Shown: positions 13,558 through 25,170, counted from the first letter of the stretch. The stretch: DNA of 64,000 nt from Erinaceus europaeus (GCF_950295315.1 NC_080181.1:4280726-4344725), one strand, 5' to 3'. Translations and numbers: made by a program. Notes: generated by a model from the sequence alone, not told the origin.

Positions 13558-13735
13558 TTTCTTTTGTTGTCAGATAGATAAAAAATCGAGAGGGAGAAAG
13601 AGAAACACCTGCAGCACTGCTTTACTGCTCATAAAGCCTGTCCCCTGTAGATGAGGACTGGGGTACTGAGCTCAGTCCTTGTGCATGTGTAAGCTTTATT
13701 TGGTGTGCTGCCACTCAGCTCCTAGAGATGTTCTT
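13558..13735 (-). repeat. ERI-type SINE (group a), antisense
   Basis: The purine tract 'atcgagagggagaaagagaaac' is followed by 'acctgcagcactgctttactgctcataaagc' and 'ctgtagatgaggactgggg', and it ends near the reverse A-box 'tggtgtgctgccactcagct'. This is the antisense order of a complete SINE. Confidence 0.8.
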
Positions 13736-13829
13736 AAAAAACAAGATCACGTGTAGCTTTGGGAAAGTTCCCAAGTGCTGCTCTAGTGAGTACCTTTAAT
13801 CTGTTCTGTTGCCAGCAGGTTTCTTTTTA

Positions 13830-14510
13830 TTATTGTTGTTTTGTTAGGGAAATAATGATTTATAAGATGATTGTCATGTGAGTGAACCTTCTCATCATTG
13901 TGTGAGAGGTGTCTGCACACCACCAACATCAGTCCTCCTTCACTATCCTGCACTTGATTCCCATGGCCCTCCCACTCTCTCCCCTACCCCCTCTCTACCA
14001 CATCCCTGACCTTGCTGCAGCAGGCCATACAGTCCCAGTTTTATCCTGTGTTTTGTCTCTCTTTGGTGTTCCTTAAATTCCACCTCTGAGTGAGATCATC
14101 TGGCATTCATCCTTCTCCTCCCCCCTGGCTTATCTCACTTAGTATTGTTCTTTGACCTAACTTCTGGTTTACATATCAATCCCTCTCCCATTTAGGCTGA
14201 TACTTCTTTTGAGTTTTTAACTTGTTTGTTACTTCTAGCTCTGTTTTTACTTTGTTGTTGTTGTTTCTTAATTAATGACTTCATAATGGTTTACAAGATT
14301 ATAAATTTACAGGGACATAGCTCCATGCTGCACCCAACACCATAGTTATTCCAAGCTCCCCCTGCCCCTTGGGAAGTCTTAGAAACAGGCTGCAGTGTGT
14401 TTCTCCGTATTTCGCATATGATGAAAACCATTAGCGGTTGTGTTTCACCTGCTTACTGCACTAAGCATAAGCACCTCAAGTCCCAAAGGACTTGAGTCAC
14501 CTTTTCAATG
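13830..14510 (-). repeat. Older L1 3'-end fragments
   Basis: The stretch contains 'tctgagtgagatcatctggcattcatcc' with 'tggcttatctcacttagtattg', and after a T-rich break (14240-14300) 'atggtttacaagattataaatttacaggg' and 'cactaagcataagcacctcaagtcc'. These resemble reverse-complement 3' ends of older mammalian L1s. Two separate insertions seem likely. Assignment is by resemblance only. Confidence 0.45.
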
Positions 14511-14518
14511 GTGTCACC

Positions 14519-14597
14519 TTTTCAAATTTCAGAAGACTGTTACTTTGCTATATCAGCTTTTCAAATTTCAGAAGACTGTTAAATTTGCTATAGGTTT
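14519..14597. repeat. 39-bp tandem duplication
   Basis: The block beginning ttttcaaatttcagaagact is present twice, 39 bases apart (from 14519 and from 14558). The copies differ at a few bases near their 3' ends (ctttgctatat versus aatttgctata). No function is indicated. Confidence 0.8.
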
Positions 14598-14616
14598 CAT
14601 AACTTCTTTTCTTTCT

Positions 14617-15299
14617 ATTATTAATGATTTAATAATGATCAATAAGATTGTGGGATAAGAGGGATACAATTTCTTATAGTTCCCACCACCAGAGTCCCAT
14701 CTCCTATCTCCTCCATTGGAAGGTTCCTAGTCTTGATCCATGTGAGAGTATGGACCGAAGATCTTTATGGGGTACAGAAGGTGGAAGGTCTGGCTTCTGT
14801 CATTGCTTCTCCACTGGACATGGGTGTTGGCAGGTGGATCCATACTCCCAGCCTGTCTCTGTCTTTCCCTATTGGGGGAGGGCTCTGGGGAGGTGGGGTT
14901 CCAGGACACACTGGTGAGGTCATCTGCCTGGGGAAGTAAGGTTGACATCGTGGTAGCATCTGCAACTTGGTAGCTGAAAAGCAATAAGATATAAAGCAGA
15001 AATATTGTTTAATAATCAGGATTATTAAAGACAAGAATATAGCAGTTGAGATTTGGGGTCTTCATGTTGGAAGAAGCTGGTAGGTCTATTTTAGGTATGT
15101 TCTAAGGGACCCATGACTTTAGTAATTTTTGCCTGAGTCTGGGAAGATGGTATCTGAGTTGGGAACAGGACTAGAAAGCTGGGTCAGGGCAGAGAGTAGC
15201 TCCCAAATGACCAAAGCATATAAATGCCATTAACTGTAAACCCTAGCGATCTGACTCAGGGCCCATGTCTGCTCATATTGATCTAGTCATCTGGCAACT
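14617..15299 (-). mobile_element. L1 3' region (3' part of a 5'-inverted L1)
   Basis: Antisense copy of the long 3' region: reverse A-rich tail 'ttaatgatttaataatg', then 'gtgggataagagggatacaatttc', 'cctccattggaaggttcc', 'ggagaaggtggaaggtctggc'-like sequence, 'ggttccaggacacactggtgagg', and further to 'ctgggtcagggcagagagtag' (15180). It abuts L1 ORF2 sequence in the opposite orientation at about 15300. Confidence 0.75.
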
Positions 15300-16256
15300 A
15301 GACCATATGGTATGTGGTGAAAGCAGTCCCAAGAGGGAAGTTCATAGCAATACAGACCCACATCAACAAAGATAAGAGATCTCAAATAAACTTCCTATCA
15401 TCACAACTGACCCATCTAGAAAGGGGGCAACAGGACCCAGAATTTAGCAGGAGGAGGGAAGTAGTTAAAATCAAAGCAGAAGTTAATGAAGTGGAAATAA
15501 AATATAATCTTTTGACTATTCAAAAGAGCAAAGAAGCTAAGAGCTAGCTCACTGAAAGGATAAACATACCACTGTCTAGAATTATCAAGAAAAAAAGAGA
15601 GAAAGCTATGATAAAAATAGTCCAAAGTGAGAGATGAAATCGCATCTGATGATGGAAAGAGACATATAAGAGTATTCTGAGATTCTTTCTGCAAATAAAT
15701 TGGACAGCCTAGACAAAGGGACGCATTGGTAGAAATATGTCACCGGCCAAACTTGGTCCAAGAGAAAGCAGATAGCCTGACTAGGACAATTTCCGGTGCA
15801 GAAACTGAAATGACAGTTAAGTTTTCCCCAAAGAAAAGCCTAGACCCCGGTGGCTATACTAGTACATCTCTGAGACCTCCAAAATAACTGGCACACATTT
15901 TATTCCAACACCCCCAAAAAATCGTAGTGGGCGATATAATCCCAAACATTCTACAAGGCTAATATCACTCTATTCCCCCAAACAGGAAAGGACACTAACA
16001 CCAAAAAAGTTCAAGACCTGTATTCCTAACGAACATTGATGCAAAGATCCTCAACAAAATCTTGGCAACATGTAAAGGTTAATATGCAAAATAAAGTGGC
16101 AGTCATCCCTGGGAAGCAGGGATGGCTCAATATTTGCAAATTAATGAATACATTAGACCACATAAATAAACAAACAAAAAAGATGCATATTACATAGTCA
16201 TATCTGTTGATCCTAGAAAGGATTTGACAAGATTCAGCACCATTTATGATAAAGAC
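15300..16256 (+). pseudogene. L1 ORF2 fragment (endonuclease-RT linker and start of RT), decayed
   Basis: The frame from 15314 reads AVPRGKFIAIQTHI and KDKRSQINFLSSQL, then SRRREVVKIKAEVNEVE, matching the region before the reverse transcriptase in mammalian L1 ORF2. Further on, frame-shifted matches correspond to 'RLIKKKREK', 'NIDAKILNKIL' and the 'MIISVDARKAF/DKIQ' type RT block (about 16190-16240). Several frameshifts and stops are present, so the fragment is dead. It is in opposite orientation to the 3' region at 14617-15299, as expected from an L1 with 5' inversion. A target duplication is not evident, which fits an old insertion. Confidence 0.8.
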
Positions 16257-17934
16257 TAGCTTTAACTGTGAATTCAGTCTACTTGAAATTCTTTAATCCT
16301 GTGTTTGGTAGCCTAGGGTTCCCATTCACACTGGGTTCCTAGGATAAGGCTCCTAACTATATAAGGGGCTTTTATTGTCACTGGAGGTGACTTTAGAGAC
16401 AGTCACTGCAAGTATAAAGTCCTGGTATCTTTCACTTTTTCATCTTCATATATGTAATCACTACAAGTGTCTCAGATTTATTCTCACTCAGTGCAAAGGA
16501 AACATGTTGATTGAACTAAATTGCTTATTAACGAAGTATATATATGCTCACAGAGAAGTAGGAATAAGTTCATACATTAGAGACATATAAACCTATAAAC
16601 CTAAAAGTATATATATTGGTATTTATATTACATTTTCAAAATCTCTATTAAGCCGAATCAGTAAGAATGACTTCACAATAATGGGGTCTCCTGCAGTAGT
16701 ATCTGCTTCATGTTCAACTGTCAGAAGCAGTGATTACAATTGCTCCATGGGTTCTAGCATGACTTACACTACCAAAGTCACACTGGTGAATCAGAAAAAA
16801 AATTGTGGCAATTTGCATTTCCCTAGAACTTGTTGCCTGAGCAAATGTATAATGCCCTATGCAGAAATATGACTAATTAGAAAGCTAATGGCTTCTAAGC
16901 ACAGTTAACCCTGAGAGCTTGGACTTCCTTATGAGCTGTGACTGTCAAGTTAATGAAAATGGAGGGATTATTCTCCTTGTGATAACACTTCTGTATCTAT
17001 AGCACCTCTGCCAAGAATCTGAGGCATTCCGTCTCAGGATCATGTTTCACGAAGAGCCAATGACATTGTCTAGTCTTGCTATTAGTTTCTAGTTGTCCGT
17101 GTGCCTTATCAATCATACAGATCACTAATCGATTTTTACAGTACATTTATAGTATTGATGAACTTCATGACTATATCTAGTTTCCAAAAGATAATGTTTT
17201 AAAATTAATTGCTTATTTAATTCTATGGCTCTTTTGGTTCTTAAATCTTTTGAGTCACTTAAACCTTGATAGCTTTACAGATAGAAATAATATTCCAGGA
17301 TCTGGTACAATACTTATTTCCATGATACCTAATCTAATCAACTCTAGTGTTTTATTCTTCTCAATTTAGAGTTGATGCTGGAACTCTGAGGATGCGTCCT
17401 ATCTGTGTCACTGGTCTTTTCCACAGGGTATTTGAAAGGAGAGAAAACTGTCCCTCAGGTAGCTGTTGTCTGTGACACCAGGACTGAGGATGGTATATAA
17501 AGTCATTTTGTTCACTCTTTTTCTTACCAAATAGGTAACCAGAGTCACACTATCAGTGTTACCTTTTGAGTATCTCAAGGCAATATGAAAACTGCATAAT
17601 TGCCATTGGGATCAAGTCAGGGGAGAGAGAAACATAGCAGAACGCTTCTCATGCTCTGCCACATAAGCCAGCCAAGCAGGCAGCTGAATTGCCTTCACAA
17701 ACCCGTCTCCTATATCTGCACTTACCCACGAACATTAAGTGGTTTTTATTTGTAATGCTAGGTGTTTCATTGTGAAAAGGGTAACAAAGTTAAAACATTG
17801 CAACTTGATATTCTTCACTTAATAGTTTGAACTTAATAATGCTTTTAAAGTGTACAGCTAAAGGTGGTGTCCTCGTGTACACTGCATAACCACAACTGTT
17901 TTAAATATCCCCCTCTCTCTTTTATGTGTATTGC

Positions 17935-18072
17935 CAAAGTGAGCACTTTTCTTTCTTAACTCAGCACTTCCCAGCTCTGGCTTATGGTGGTACTGGGTCT
18001 TGTGCATAGGAACTCAGAACCTCATGCATGAAAGGTCATTGGATAAACCACCATGATATTCCCTCAGCTTTA
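17935..18072 (-). repeat. tRNA-derived SINE (group d), antisense, old
   Basis: The sequence 'cccagctctggcttatggtggtactggg' is the reverse of the ccaccataagccagagctg module that marks group d in this window. It is followed by 'aacctcatgcatgaaag' and 'ataaaccaccatgatattcc', the reverse of the tRNA-like start. Confidence 0.65.
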
Positions 18073-19269
18073 AATTTTCTTACTGATAATGCATTGTTAC
18101 CTTTTCATTCTTCAGTTTAAGATGATTGTAGATTTTCTATTTCACATGATGGCAAAGTGTGGAGTGTTTAATTTTTTTCCCCACTGGTGCTTTTTACATT
18201 GATTGTCTTAGGCTTTTTGCTTGCGTTCAGTGGCAGAACTTAACATAGTTTTACTTGGTGCCGTTAGATTTGATGTTTTGCCTGTCCAAGTGAAATGTGT
18301 GTGCATGTATATATTTTGTGAATAAATAGTTAAATACACAGAAAAATCTTCTTAAGACAGGAGATGTGAAGGTGTAAACTAAACATGCCATCTTATTTTT
18401 CCTTATTCTTTTTTCATTTGCAATAAACATAGCAGCACCTGCATTCTGTTCCGGTCACTGGTTATTTTGGTAGCTATATAGTGAAAAAAAATTTTCATGT
18501 CAACTCTTTGTAGTGATTTCTTAGTCTGAGAAATGTTTATTTGATAGCTAATAGGTGCAAAAACAGTACTCAATGGGGGTGTGTCGTGTGTTGGCTGCCT
18601 TTAAAAAATTTTTTTTATAGTACAAATGGTAACTGATACGTACTTTGAGTTTCTTCTTTTCTTTCTTTGAGGGATCAAATCAATCTGGTTACAACTTTCA
18701 GATGACTTATAGTCATTTTCTGTAATGCAGGTGTATTATAAAATAAGGTCTATTATAGATTAAGGTGCATTGTTTAAGGCAACCCTTCCTCCAGAGAAAT
18801 GGAATAGTCTTGTCAATATCTCTGAAAGTTGGCATGTGTTCTCTGTACAAACACAAAAGGAAATCTTCCTCTCTCCACCTTCATAGAAGTGTATTACATT
18901 TAAACACATTCTGTTGAAACAAATATACAATGCATTCTGATGGATACATTTTGTAGGCATTTGTGAAGTCAGATATGTATTGATGATGTTTCACTGTTTA
19001 ATTAGCAATGGTTTCTTTTTTTTGTGATTCTTAAAATAATGATGTATCTTACAATCAGAGTTATTTTGGATGTGGTGAATTAGAGTAGAGTACCTAAGGA
19101 CAAACTGTCCTATGGTAAACCCTACCTAGTTAACCAGGTCAGTCAGAACCTGAGTGATGACCTGTTCTGTTGCCACAGATGCAGTTTATTTTAACAGTGT
19201 GTTTATTAGTTATTTGTAAAATTACTAGATAGCAGAGGTAAGATAGCTCTCCCAAGGTACTAGAAGTTG

Positions 19270-19535
19270 ACTTTTTTTTTTTTTGCAAGTTCATGTGTTT
19301 CAGTTCTCTGTATTCCACAGGAGTAAGACATCATCATCTCCAGTCCCATTCATTTTGTCCCAAAGGGCACAATACTCCTTTTTTAAAAATTGCCAAGTAG
19401 TGTACTTCATTGAGTATATGTCCCATAACTCCTTTCATTCATCATCTTCTGATAGGCTCTTAGACTGCTTCCATGTTTTGGCTATTATGAATAATGCAAC
19501 TATGCACAAGGCAGTTATGCATTTTAATTTTTAAA
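19270..19535 (-). repeat. Older L1 3'-end fragment
   Basis: A T-run is followed by 'ttcatgtgtttcagttctctgtattccacag', and later 'gcttccatgttttggctattatgaataatgcaactatg'. The last phrase is the familiar reverse-complement 3' end of older L1 families. There is no coding frame. Confidence 0.55.
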
Positions 19536-20349
19536 AATTGAATACAATAAACAAACTGCTTTCTCTACAGCATGGGAATCTGTAACAAAATGGCTGTTGA
19601 CTGTATCTTTTTATCTTAACTCAGTATAGTTTATTGTAGCATCAACCATCAGTTATGTCCAACCTTGCCATATATGAATTTCTACACATAAATGTCTTTT
19701 AAAAGGAGGAAATTGAAACATAAATGAAGTTAGTTCAAGCGAATCCCTCTGTCCACTGTCTTTATTGTTTTGATTCTCTGGTTTTTACAGTCTATTTGTC
19801 ACAAATAATAGAAATAGAGGAAACAAAGAAAGATGTCCAAAGAGATTTTGTATGAAGTACCCTACCCCCATTATGGTCTTATTTTATCTTTGTGCTGGGA
19901 TGAAAGGACTCTAATGGAAGCAATAAATAATCTCATACATTTTTAGTGACTTCAGTGTATAGAGAAGTAAAGTTCTTAAATCAGAAGTATAGTGTCATAA
20001 ATTAATCACTCTGCTTAAATATTTCTTCAGAACACACCTTAAAATCTTTATTGAAGCCTGCTGTTCAAAGTTGATAGTATGATATATTTAACATAAAAAT
20101 GTATGATACATTTAACATATGTGCCATCCATGAAACCATCACCTCACAGTGAACATATCTAATATCTATAAACATTTTTGTTCATACTTTTTAAATTATT
20201 TATCTCTTTGCAAATGTGCATTCCTGAGGACTCAGAGTAACCACATAGTTGACTTCTCCTCTGTCACTATAGACAATTTGCATTTCTCTAAACCTGTAAC
20301 CCAAATCAGGCAATACACACTCTTTTTTGACCAATTTTTTTCACATAGA

Positions 20350-20527
20350 ATAAGTGTTGCTAAATTTATAGAAGAGAGATAGAGAGGGAGAAGAAAGAGA
20401 GACATCTGTAGCATTGTTTCACTGTTTGTGAAGCTTCCCGCATGCAGCTGGGGATCAGGGGCTTGAACCTGGGCCCACATCCACTGTGATGGGTGCACTT
20501 AGTCAGGTGCTCCACTACTCAGTCCCT
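20350..20527 (-). repeat. ERI-type SINE (group a), antisense
   Basis: Purine tract 'gagagatagagagggagaag', then 'gcattgtttcactgtttgtgaagcttcccgcatgcag', reverse B-box 'ggggcttgaacctggg' and reverse tRNA-like start 'agtcaggtgctccactactcag'. This is a complete antisense copy. Confidence 0.85.
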
Positions 20528-20656
20528 TATTACAGTGTTTTATGAGTTCTTGAAGATTGTCATCACAAATCCTATAGCATACATATGGTTTACAAATCTT
20601 CCAGTCTATGATTTATCTTTCTCTGGTACTTAACAATCTCTTTCAAAAATCAAAAG

Positions 20657-21150
20657 CTGGGTGGGAGTAGATAGCATAATGGCTGTGCAAAGAGACTCTC
20701 ATGCTTGAGGCTATAAAGTCCCAGGTTCAATCCCCTCTACCACCATAAGCCAGAGCTGAGCAGTGCTCTGGTGTTTCTCTCTCTGTGTGTCTCTCTCTGC
20801 ATCTCTCTCAATAATGAAAAATGTTGTTAAAATTCGGAGGCTCCAGCTGGCCGGGCTAGCTTCACGGGTGACCAGAGACATACGGCTGGGCAGGGAAGCT
20901 GTATTTCTTTATTCAGGAACAACGATTCATAAACTAACCCAAACTAATCACCAAACAGAACTCTGCTGCCTCTTTACCCCCACGGCGGCGCCAAGCACTC
21001 TCGAACTCTGAAACTCTGGAACTCTCTCCGGGTTCCTTGGGGCGGGGCCAAGCAGGACTAGCAGGACTGATCCAATTTTCTTGGCAGGGGGAGAGCTAGA
21101 ACAACCCAGTGTAAAGCATACAACAGAAAAATAAATAAAATATTTTTTTA
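20657..21150 (+). repeat. tRNA-derived SINE (group d), split by a solo LTR
   Basis: The start 'ctgggtgggagtagatagcataatgg' is followed by B-box-like 'ccaggttcaatccc', 'ccaccataagccagagctgagcagtgctctgg' and a CT tract. At 20821 an LTR interrupts the copy, and its A-rich tail (aaataaataaaat) resumes at 21126. The outer target duplication aaaaatcaaaag is present at 20645-20656 and 21151-21162, so the SINE was in place before the LTR arrived. Confidence 0.85.
20822..21125 (-). mobile_element. Solo LTR, class II (ERVK/IAP-like) endogenous retrovirus
   Basis: A 304-base element is bounded by TGTTGT and ACAACA, a perfect 6-base terminal inverted repeat. It is flanked by the 6-base direct repeat gaaaaa (20816-20821 and 21126-21131). 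On the minus strand it carries an AATAAA signal (ctgaataaagaaatacag) followed by a short pyrimidine-containing end, in the position expected for the LTR R-U5 part. A GC-rich segment (aggaacccggagagag, gcgccgccg) lies upstream of it. Six-base target duplications and TGTT..AACA ends are typical of class II retroviruses. No gag, pol or env sequence adjoins it, so it is a solo LTR. It is more GC-rich than its surroundings, and the intact ends suggest a fairly young insertion. Confidence 0.8.
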
Positions 21151-21176
21151 AAAAATCAAAAGTTATTAAATTTTAA

Positions 21177-21461
21177 AAGGCCTGTCCTCTTTTTTTTATT
21201 TTATATTTATTTATTCCCTTTTGTTGCCCTTGTTTTATTGTTGTAATTATTGATGTCGTCATTGTTGGATAGGACAGAGAGAAATAGAGAGAGGAGGGGA
21301 AGACAGAGGGGGAGAGAAAGATAGACACCTGCAGACCTGCTTCACCACCTGTGAAGCGACTCCCCTGCAGGTGGGGAGCCAGGGCTCGAACCGGGATTCT
21401 TATGCCGGTCCTTGTGCTTTGTGCCACCTGCACTTAACCCACTGAGCTACAGCCTGACTCC
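21177..21461 (-). repeat. ERI-type SINE (group b), antisense, with 20-bp target duplication
   Basis: The reverse tail 'tttatttattcccttttgttgcccttg' is followed by 'ttggataggacagagagaa', 'acacctgcagacctgcttcacc', 'cgactcccctgcaggtgggg', reverse B-box 'ggctcgaaccggg' and reverse A-box 'cttaacccactgagctac'. The duplication caaaagttattaaattttaa flanks it exactly (21157-21176 and 21462-21481). Confidence 0.95.
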
Positions 21462-21959
21462 CAAAAGTTATTAAATTTTAACAAGCTTCAAATTTCCAAT
21501 ATATTTTTTCTTCTATCATTGAACTTTTAGTTCCATACCTGAGAAAAGTTTGTGAAAGTCAAGAAGAAAAGTTTTTTTCTATGTTTTCCTCCTAGGAAGC
21601 TTATACTTTTGGATTTTACTTTTAGGTTTCTGATCCTTTTTTATTATTTGATAGAAGTATTGATTTCTAATTATCTCAGCACCCCTCTTGAAAAATATAT
21701 CATCTGCCAATGCATTAGCTTTGCACTTTTGTTAAAAACAAATTCTGCATACAGAATTTGAATTTTTTTAGGTCTTTGTTCCCTTGGTGTATTTATTCTT
21801 CTCAAGAAAAATTAACCTGAAAGACCATTTGAACCCCGATCCTTCCATCAGTGAGGTAGATTATACAGTGTGAATTGTCTATAGGTAAAGACTGCAAATA
21901 AATCATTATAGTCCTTTTGCTCTATTTTGTCACAAATTAAGGATCTATAAGACAGTTGC

Positions 21960-22378
21960 TATCACGTGGATTCGGTTTCTCATTCTTCCTGATAGATGTC
22001 TGCACACCCTCCCACCACCTCATGGGCCCTCCTCTTCAGTCAAGCACTGCGTTCTAGCTCATTCAGGCACCCAACTCGTCCTGTCCTTGCTACAGAAAAT
22101 CACTTCTAGCCCAAGTTTCACATTGTGTCTTGCGTTTCCCTCTTTGCCTCCTCAGTTCTTAGGGTGAGAGTATCTGGTATCTTTCCTCTTTGTGACTGAT
22201 CTTATTTAACATGATTCCTTCCAGTTCTTTCAAGATGAGGCAAAGGAGATTATTTCTTCATTTTTATAGCTGAGTACTCTCTTACATGATGTTGCTAGCC
22301 ATTCATGTGTCCTAAGGCATCTGGGTTGCTTCCATATTTAGACTATTACAAACAGCGCTGCTCCCTCTGTCGTTAAAG
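21960..22378 (-). repeat. Older L1 3'-end fragment
   Basis: The segment contains 'gactgatcttatttaacatgattccttccag', 'gctgagtactctcttacatgatg' and 'catctgggttgcttccatatttagactattacaaacagcgctgc'. This is the reverse-complement 3' end of an older L1 family by resemblance. Confidence 0.55.
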
Positions 22379-22388
22379 AGCAGATATT

Positions 22389-22825
22389 AGGGGCTGGGTG
22401 GTGGTGCACCTGGTTGAGCACTCACAGTACCACGTGCAAGGACTTGGGTTCCAGCCACGCCCCACCATGGGGAGAAGCTTCACAAGTGATGAAGCAGGTC
22501 TGCAGGTGTCTCTTTTTCTCTCAGTCTCTATCTCCCTCTTTCCTCTTTATTTCTGTCCTAAAAAGTAAAATATAAAGAGGGAGGGAGGGAGGGAGGAGAG
22601 AGAGGAGGAAAAATGGCCACTGGGAGCGGTGGATTCCTAGTGCTGGCACCAAGGCCCAGAGATAACCCTGGAGGAAATGAAAGAGGTGTAGATAGTACAG
22701 CCAGTGAGATGGCATCATGTTGGACTTGCAGATGTAGGCTCTCAAGCTTGTCCCCAGGAACCACATATATGAAAGTGAAACTCTGGGTATCTCTTGTCTA
22801 GTATATAAATCTTAAATTAAAAAAA
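22389..22825 (+). repeat. Cluster of two ERI-type SINE copies
   Basis: The first copy starts 'ggggctgggtggtggtgcacc', has 'gaagcaggtctgcaggtgtc', CT and GGGA-rich tracts, then the 3' module 'ggccactgggagcggtggattcc' to 'ataaccctggagg' that marks group c. From about 22685 a second, diverged SINE follows ('gtagatagtacagccagtgag') and ends in an A-rich tail near 22825. Confidence 0.75.
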
Positions 22826-22859
22826 AGAATACTAAGGTTTATTGTTTAGAATGTTTTAT

Positions 22860-23003
22860 TTACTTTATTTTAAGGAGAGAGACACAAAGAGACAGACAGA
22901 GACCAGAGCATTCCTCAGCTCTGGCTTATGTTGTTGCTGGAGATTGAGCCTGAGCTCTCAGAGCATCAGAGTGCATAGCCATTATTCTATATCCCCAGCC
23001 ACT
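22860..23003 (-). repeat. tRNA-derived SINE (group d), antisense
   Basis: Purine tract 'ggagagagacacaaagagacag', 'agctctggcttatgttgttgctgg' (reverse of the group d module), 'gagattgagcctgagctctc' and reverse start 'tgcatagccattattctat'. Confidence 0.75.
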
Positions 23004-23866
23004 GAAGTTTGTTTTCTCCTTTGCTTTAACAGACATTTATTCAGACTATGCTTTATAAACATACGCTGAATAAGTATTAATCATCACAAACTATTCCGTG
23101 CTGTGCTTTGAATTGTAGAATGCTCTGGTGTGGACTTGCAGTTGGTGAAACTAGAGAGGAATAGAATACAATCATTTGGTCTTTGCTAGTGTACTTCCAC
23201 ATTGCCTACTTGTGACTAGAATGGAGAACAGAATTCACTGTCCTACCTGTACACGAAAGCCACAGGCTTCTCATCATCAGGGACTGTCACCAGCATAGCA
23301 CCTTTCCCATCAGATTGAGTGAGATTCATAGCCTACTGTGTACAGCAAGAATACCCTCCATTGTGTCTGCCCTGTGTGTGCTCCTCCTCTCTGCTAGCTT
23401 TGTGCCCTAAGGAGCCAAGAGATTATGTCCATGCATGTGCATAGTGAGTATGTGCACAAATAATGATTTGGGAGGCCTTTGTTTGCTTCTGGATTATAGA
23501 AATGCTTAATTATTTCCATTTCAGTTCCTTAAAAACAGAGAAAATATAACATTTCTTAGGCCTCCATGAAAATTACATTATGCACAAATATATAAGAACA
23601 AAGCAAGTATTTAGGTACTGACAGCTGCATCATTTTATAGTTGAGGAATCAGATGAATGAAGAGCAAGCCTTTTCACAAGTTGAGGTCTAGGCAGAAACC
23701 AAAAAATAAAAAAAAGCTGCCAGGAGTCTTTCATAAACTCGCCGAGGAAGACTGGAATCCTGACCGCAAAGCAGTTTGTAAAACTGCTTTCTGCTTTCCA
23801 CTACACAGTGGAGATAGGCTTTGCACAAAGCCAGGGTCACTGTTCACATGCCACTGGTATTTTGCT

Positions 23867-23867
<1 letters not shown>

Positions 23868-23909
<42 letters not shown>

Positions 23910-23911
23910 TT
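23868..23911. repeat. (TTTA)n microsatellite
   Basis: About eleven tandem TTTA units form the expanded reverse A-rich tail of the antisense SINE that follows. Confidence 0.95.
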
Positions 23912-24262
23912 GTGTAGTTCCTTTTGCTTTTTTTTTTTTTTTTGCCTCCAGGGTTATCACTGGGGCTTGGTGCCAGCACTATGAATCCACTGCTCTTGCA
24001 GCCGTTTTTTCCATTTTGCTGCCCTTGTTGTTGTTGCTGTTGTTGCTGTTATTGCTGGTATTGTTGGACAGGACAGAGAGAAATGGAGAGAGGAGGTCAA
24101 GACAGAGAAGGGGAGAGAAAGACAGACACCTGCAGACCTGCTTCACCGCTTCTGAAGCGACCCCCTGCAAGTGAGGAGCCAGGGGCTTGAACTGGGATCT
24201 TTACAGAGGCTCTTGTGCTTTGCACCACGTGTGCTTAGCCTACAGTGCTACTGCCTGGTCCC
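23912..24262 (-). repeat. ERI-type SINE (group c), antisense
   Basis: The 3' module reads 'gcctccagggttatcactggggcttgg' and 'atgaatccactgctcttgcagcc', then 'tggacaggacagagagaaatgg', 'acacctgcagacctgcttcacc', reverse B-box 'gggcttgaactggg', and the reverse tRNA-like start ending 'ctactgcctggtccc'. Confidence 0.92.
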
Positions 24263-24281
24263 CTCCTTTTTCTTTTTAAAT

Positions 24282-24442
24282 TCATGTAGAGACCAGGCAG
24301 TTGTGAGAGGCAGAGAGGAGAAGCACCATCGCACCACTGACTGTTTGTGGAGACGCCCTGGTGCCCTCCGTGTGCACGTGGTGCCAGGGACTCCAGCCCA
24401 AGTGTGTGCTGTGCTTAGTGAGCTCTCTCCTGGCCCTCATAT
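24282..24442 (-). repeat. Minor tRNA-derived SINE group, antisense
   Basis: The block 'gaagcaccatcgcaccactgac' with 'ctggtgccctccgtgtgcacgtggtgccaggg' and the end 'ttagtgagctctctcctggccc' matches the small SINE group (called e here) also seen at 1962, 25678, 27030, 30960 and 55878. Confidence 0.6.
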
Positions 24443-24875
24443 AGCCACATGCTCAATTCAAGTGCAAATACTGTTTCAGAAATCTGGAGGAAAGAGAGTG
24501 AAAGATAACTTTATTTTGATAAATACACCTCATGAACCTCCTGATAGTGCAGTTATTCTGAATGAGCTGCTGTATTGTGTATATGTACAATATACACACA
24601 TGTGTTATTAGATGCAGCAAATCAGTTATGTAAGTCAGTTTTTTCTACTATTGCATTCAGTTTTTATATTAGTATAGATCCAGTGTTATTATGTTAGGAA
24701 ATTCTATTTTATTTTACTGTGAACTATTTTAAGTATTACTATGACGTGCAATCTTATTCTTTTAACACTCACGAAAGCAAGAATTGTCTCAAATGACAGT
24801 ACTATAAACGAGGATAAATTGAATGTTTTGAAAAGAGGACATTATATTTCTTAAACCTCTATAAATTTAATTTGC

Positions 24876-25170
24876 GGGGGCTGGGCAGTAGTGCAGCAGG
24901 TTAAGTGCACATGGTGCGAAGCACAGGGACCGGCGCAGGGATCTGGGTTCGAGCCCCTGGCTCCCCACCTGCAGGGGGGTCACTTCACAAGTGGTGAAGC
25001 AGGTTTGCAGGTGTCTGTCTTTCTCTCCCCCTCTATTTTCCCCTCCTCTCTCAATTTCTCTCTGTCCTGTCCAACAACAACAAAAAGGGAAAAAATGGCC
25101 TCCAGGAGCAGTGGACTCATAATGCAGCAACTGAGCCCCAGCAATAACCCTGGAGATAAAAAAACCAAAA
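24876..25170 (+). repeat. ERI-type SINE (group c)
   Basis: Complete copy: 'gggggctgggcagtagtgcagcaggttaag' (A-box), 'gggttcgagcccc' (B-box), 'ccccacctgcagggg', CT tract, 'tgtcctgtccaacaacaac', and the 3' module 'ggcctccaggagcagtggactc' through 'ataaccctggagat' to an A-rich tail. Confidence 0.92.

Noticed and set aside
20822..21125. CpG-island promoter
   Set aside because: The GC-rich stretch is confined to the LTR and has exact LTR boundaries and target duplication; no host transcription start is indicated.
24171..24611. 146-codon + strand frame
   Set aside because: It runs through two antisense SINEs and unrelated intron, with no homology or splice structure.
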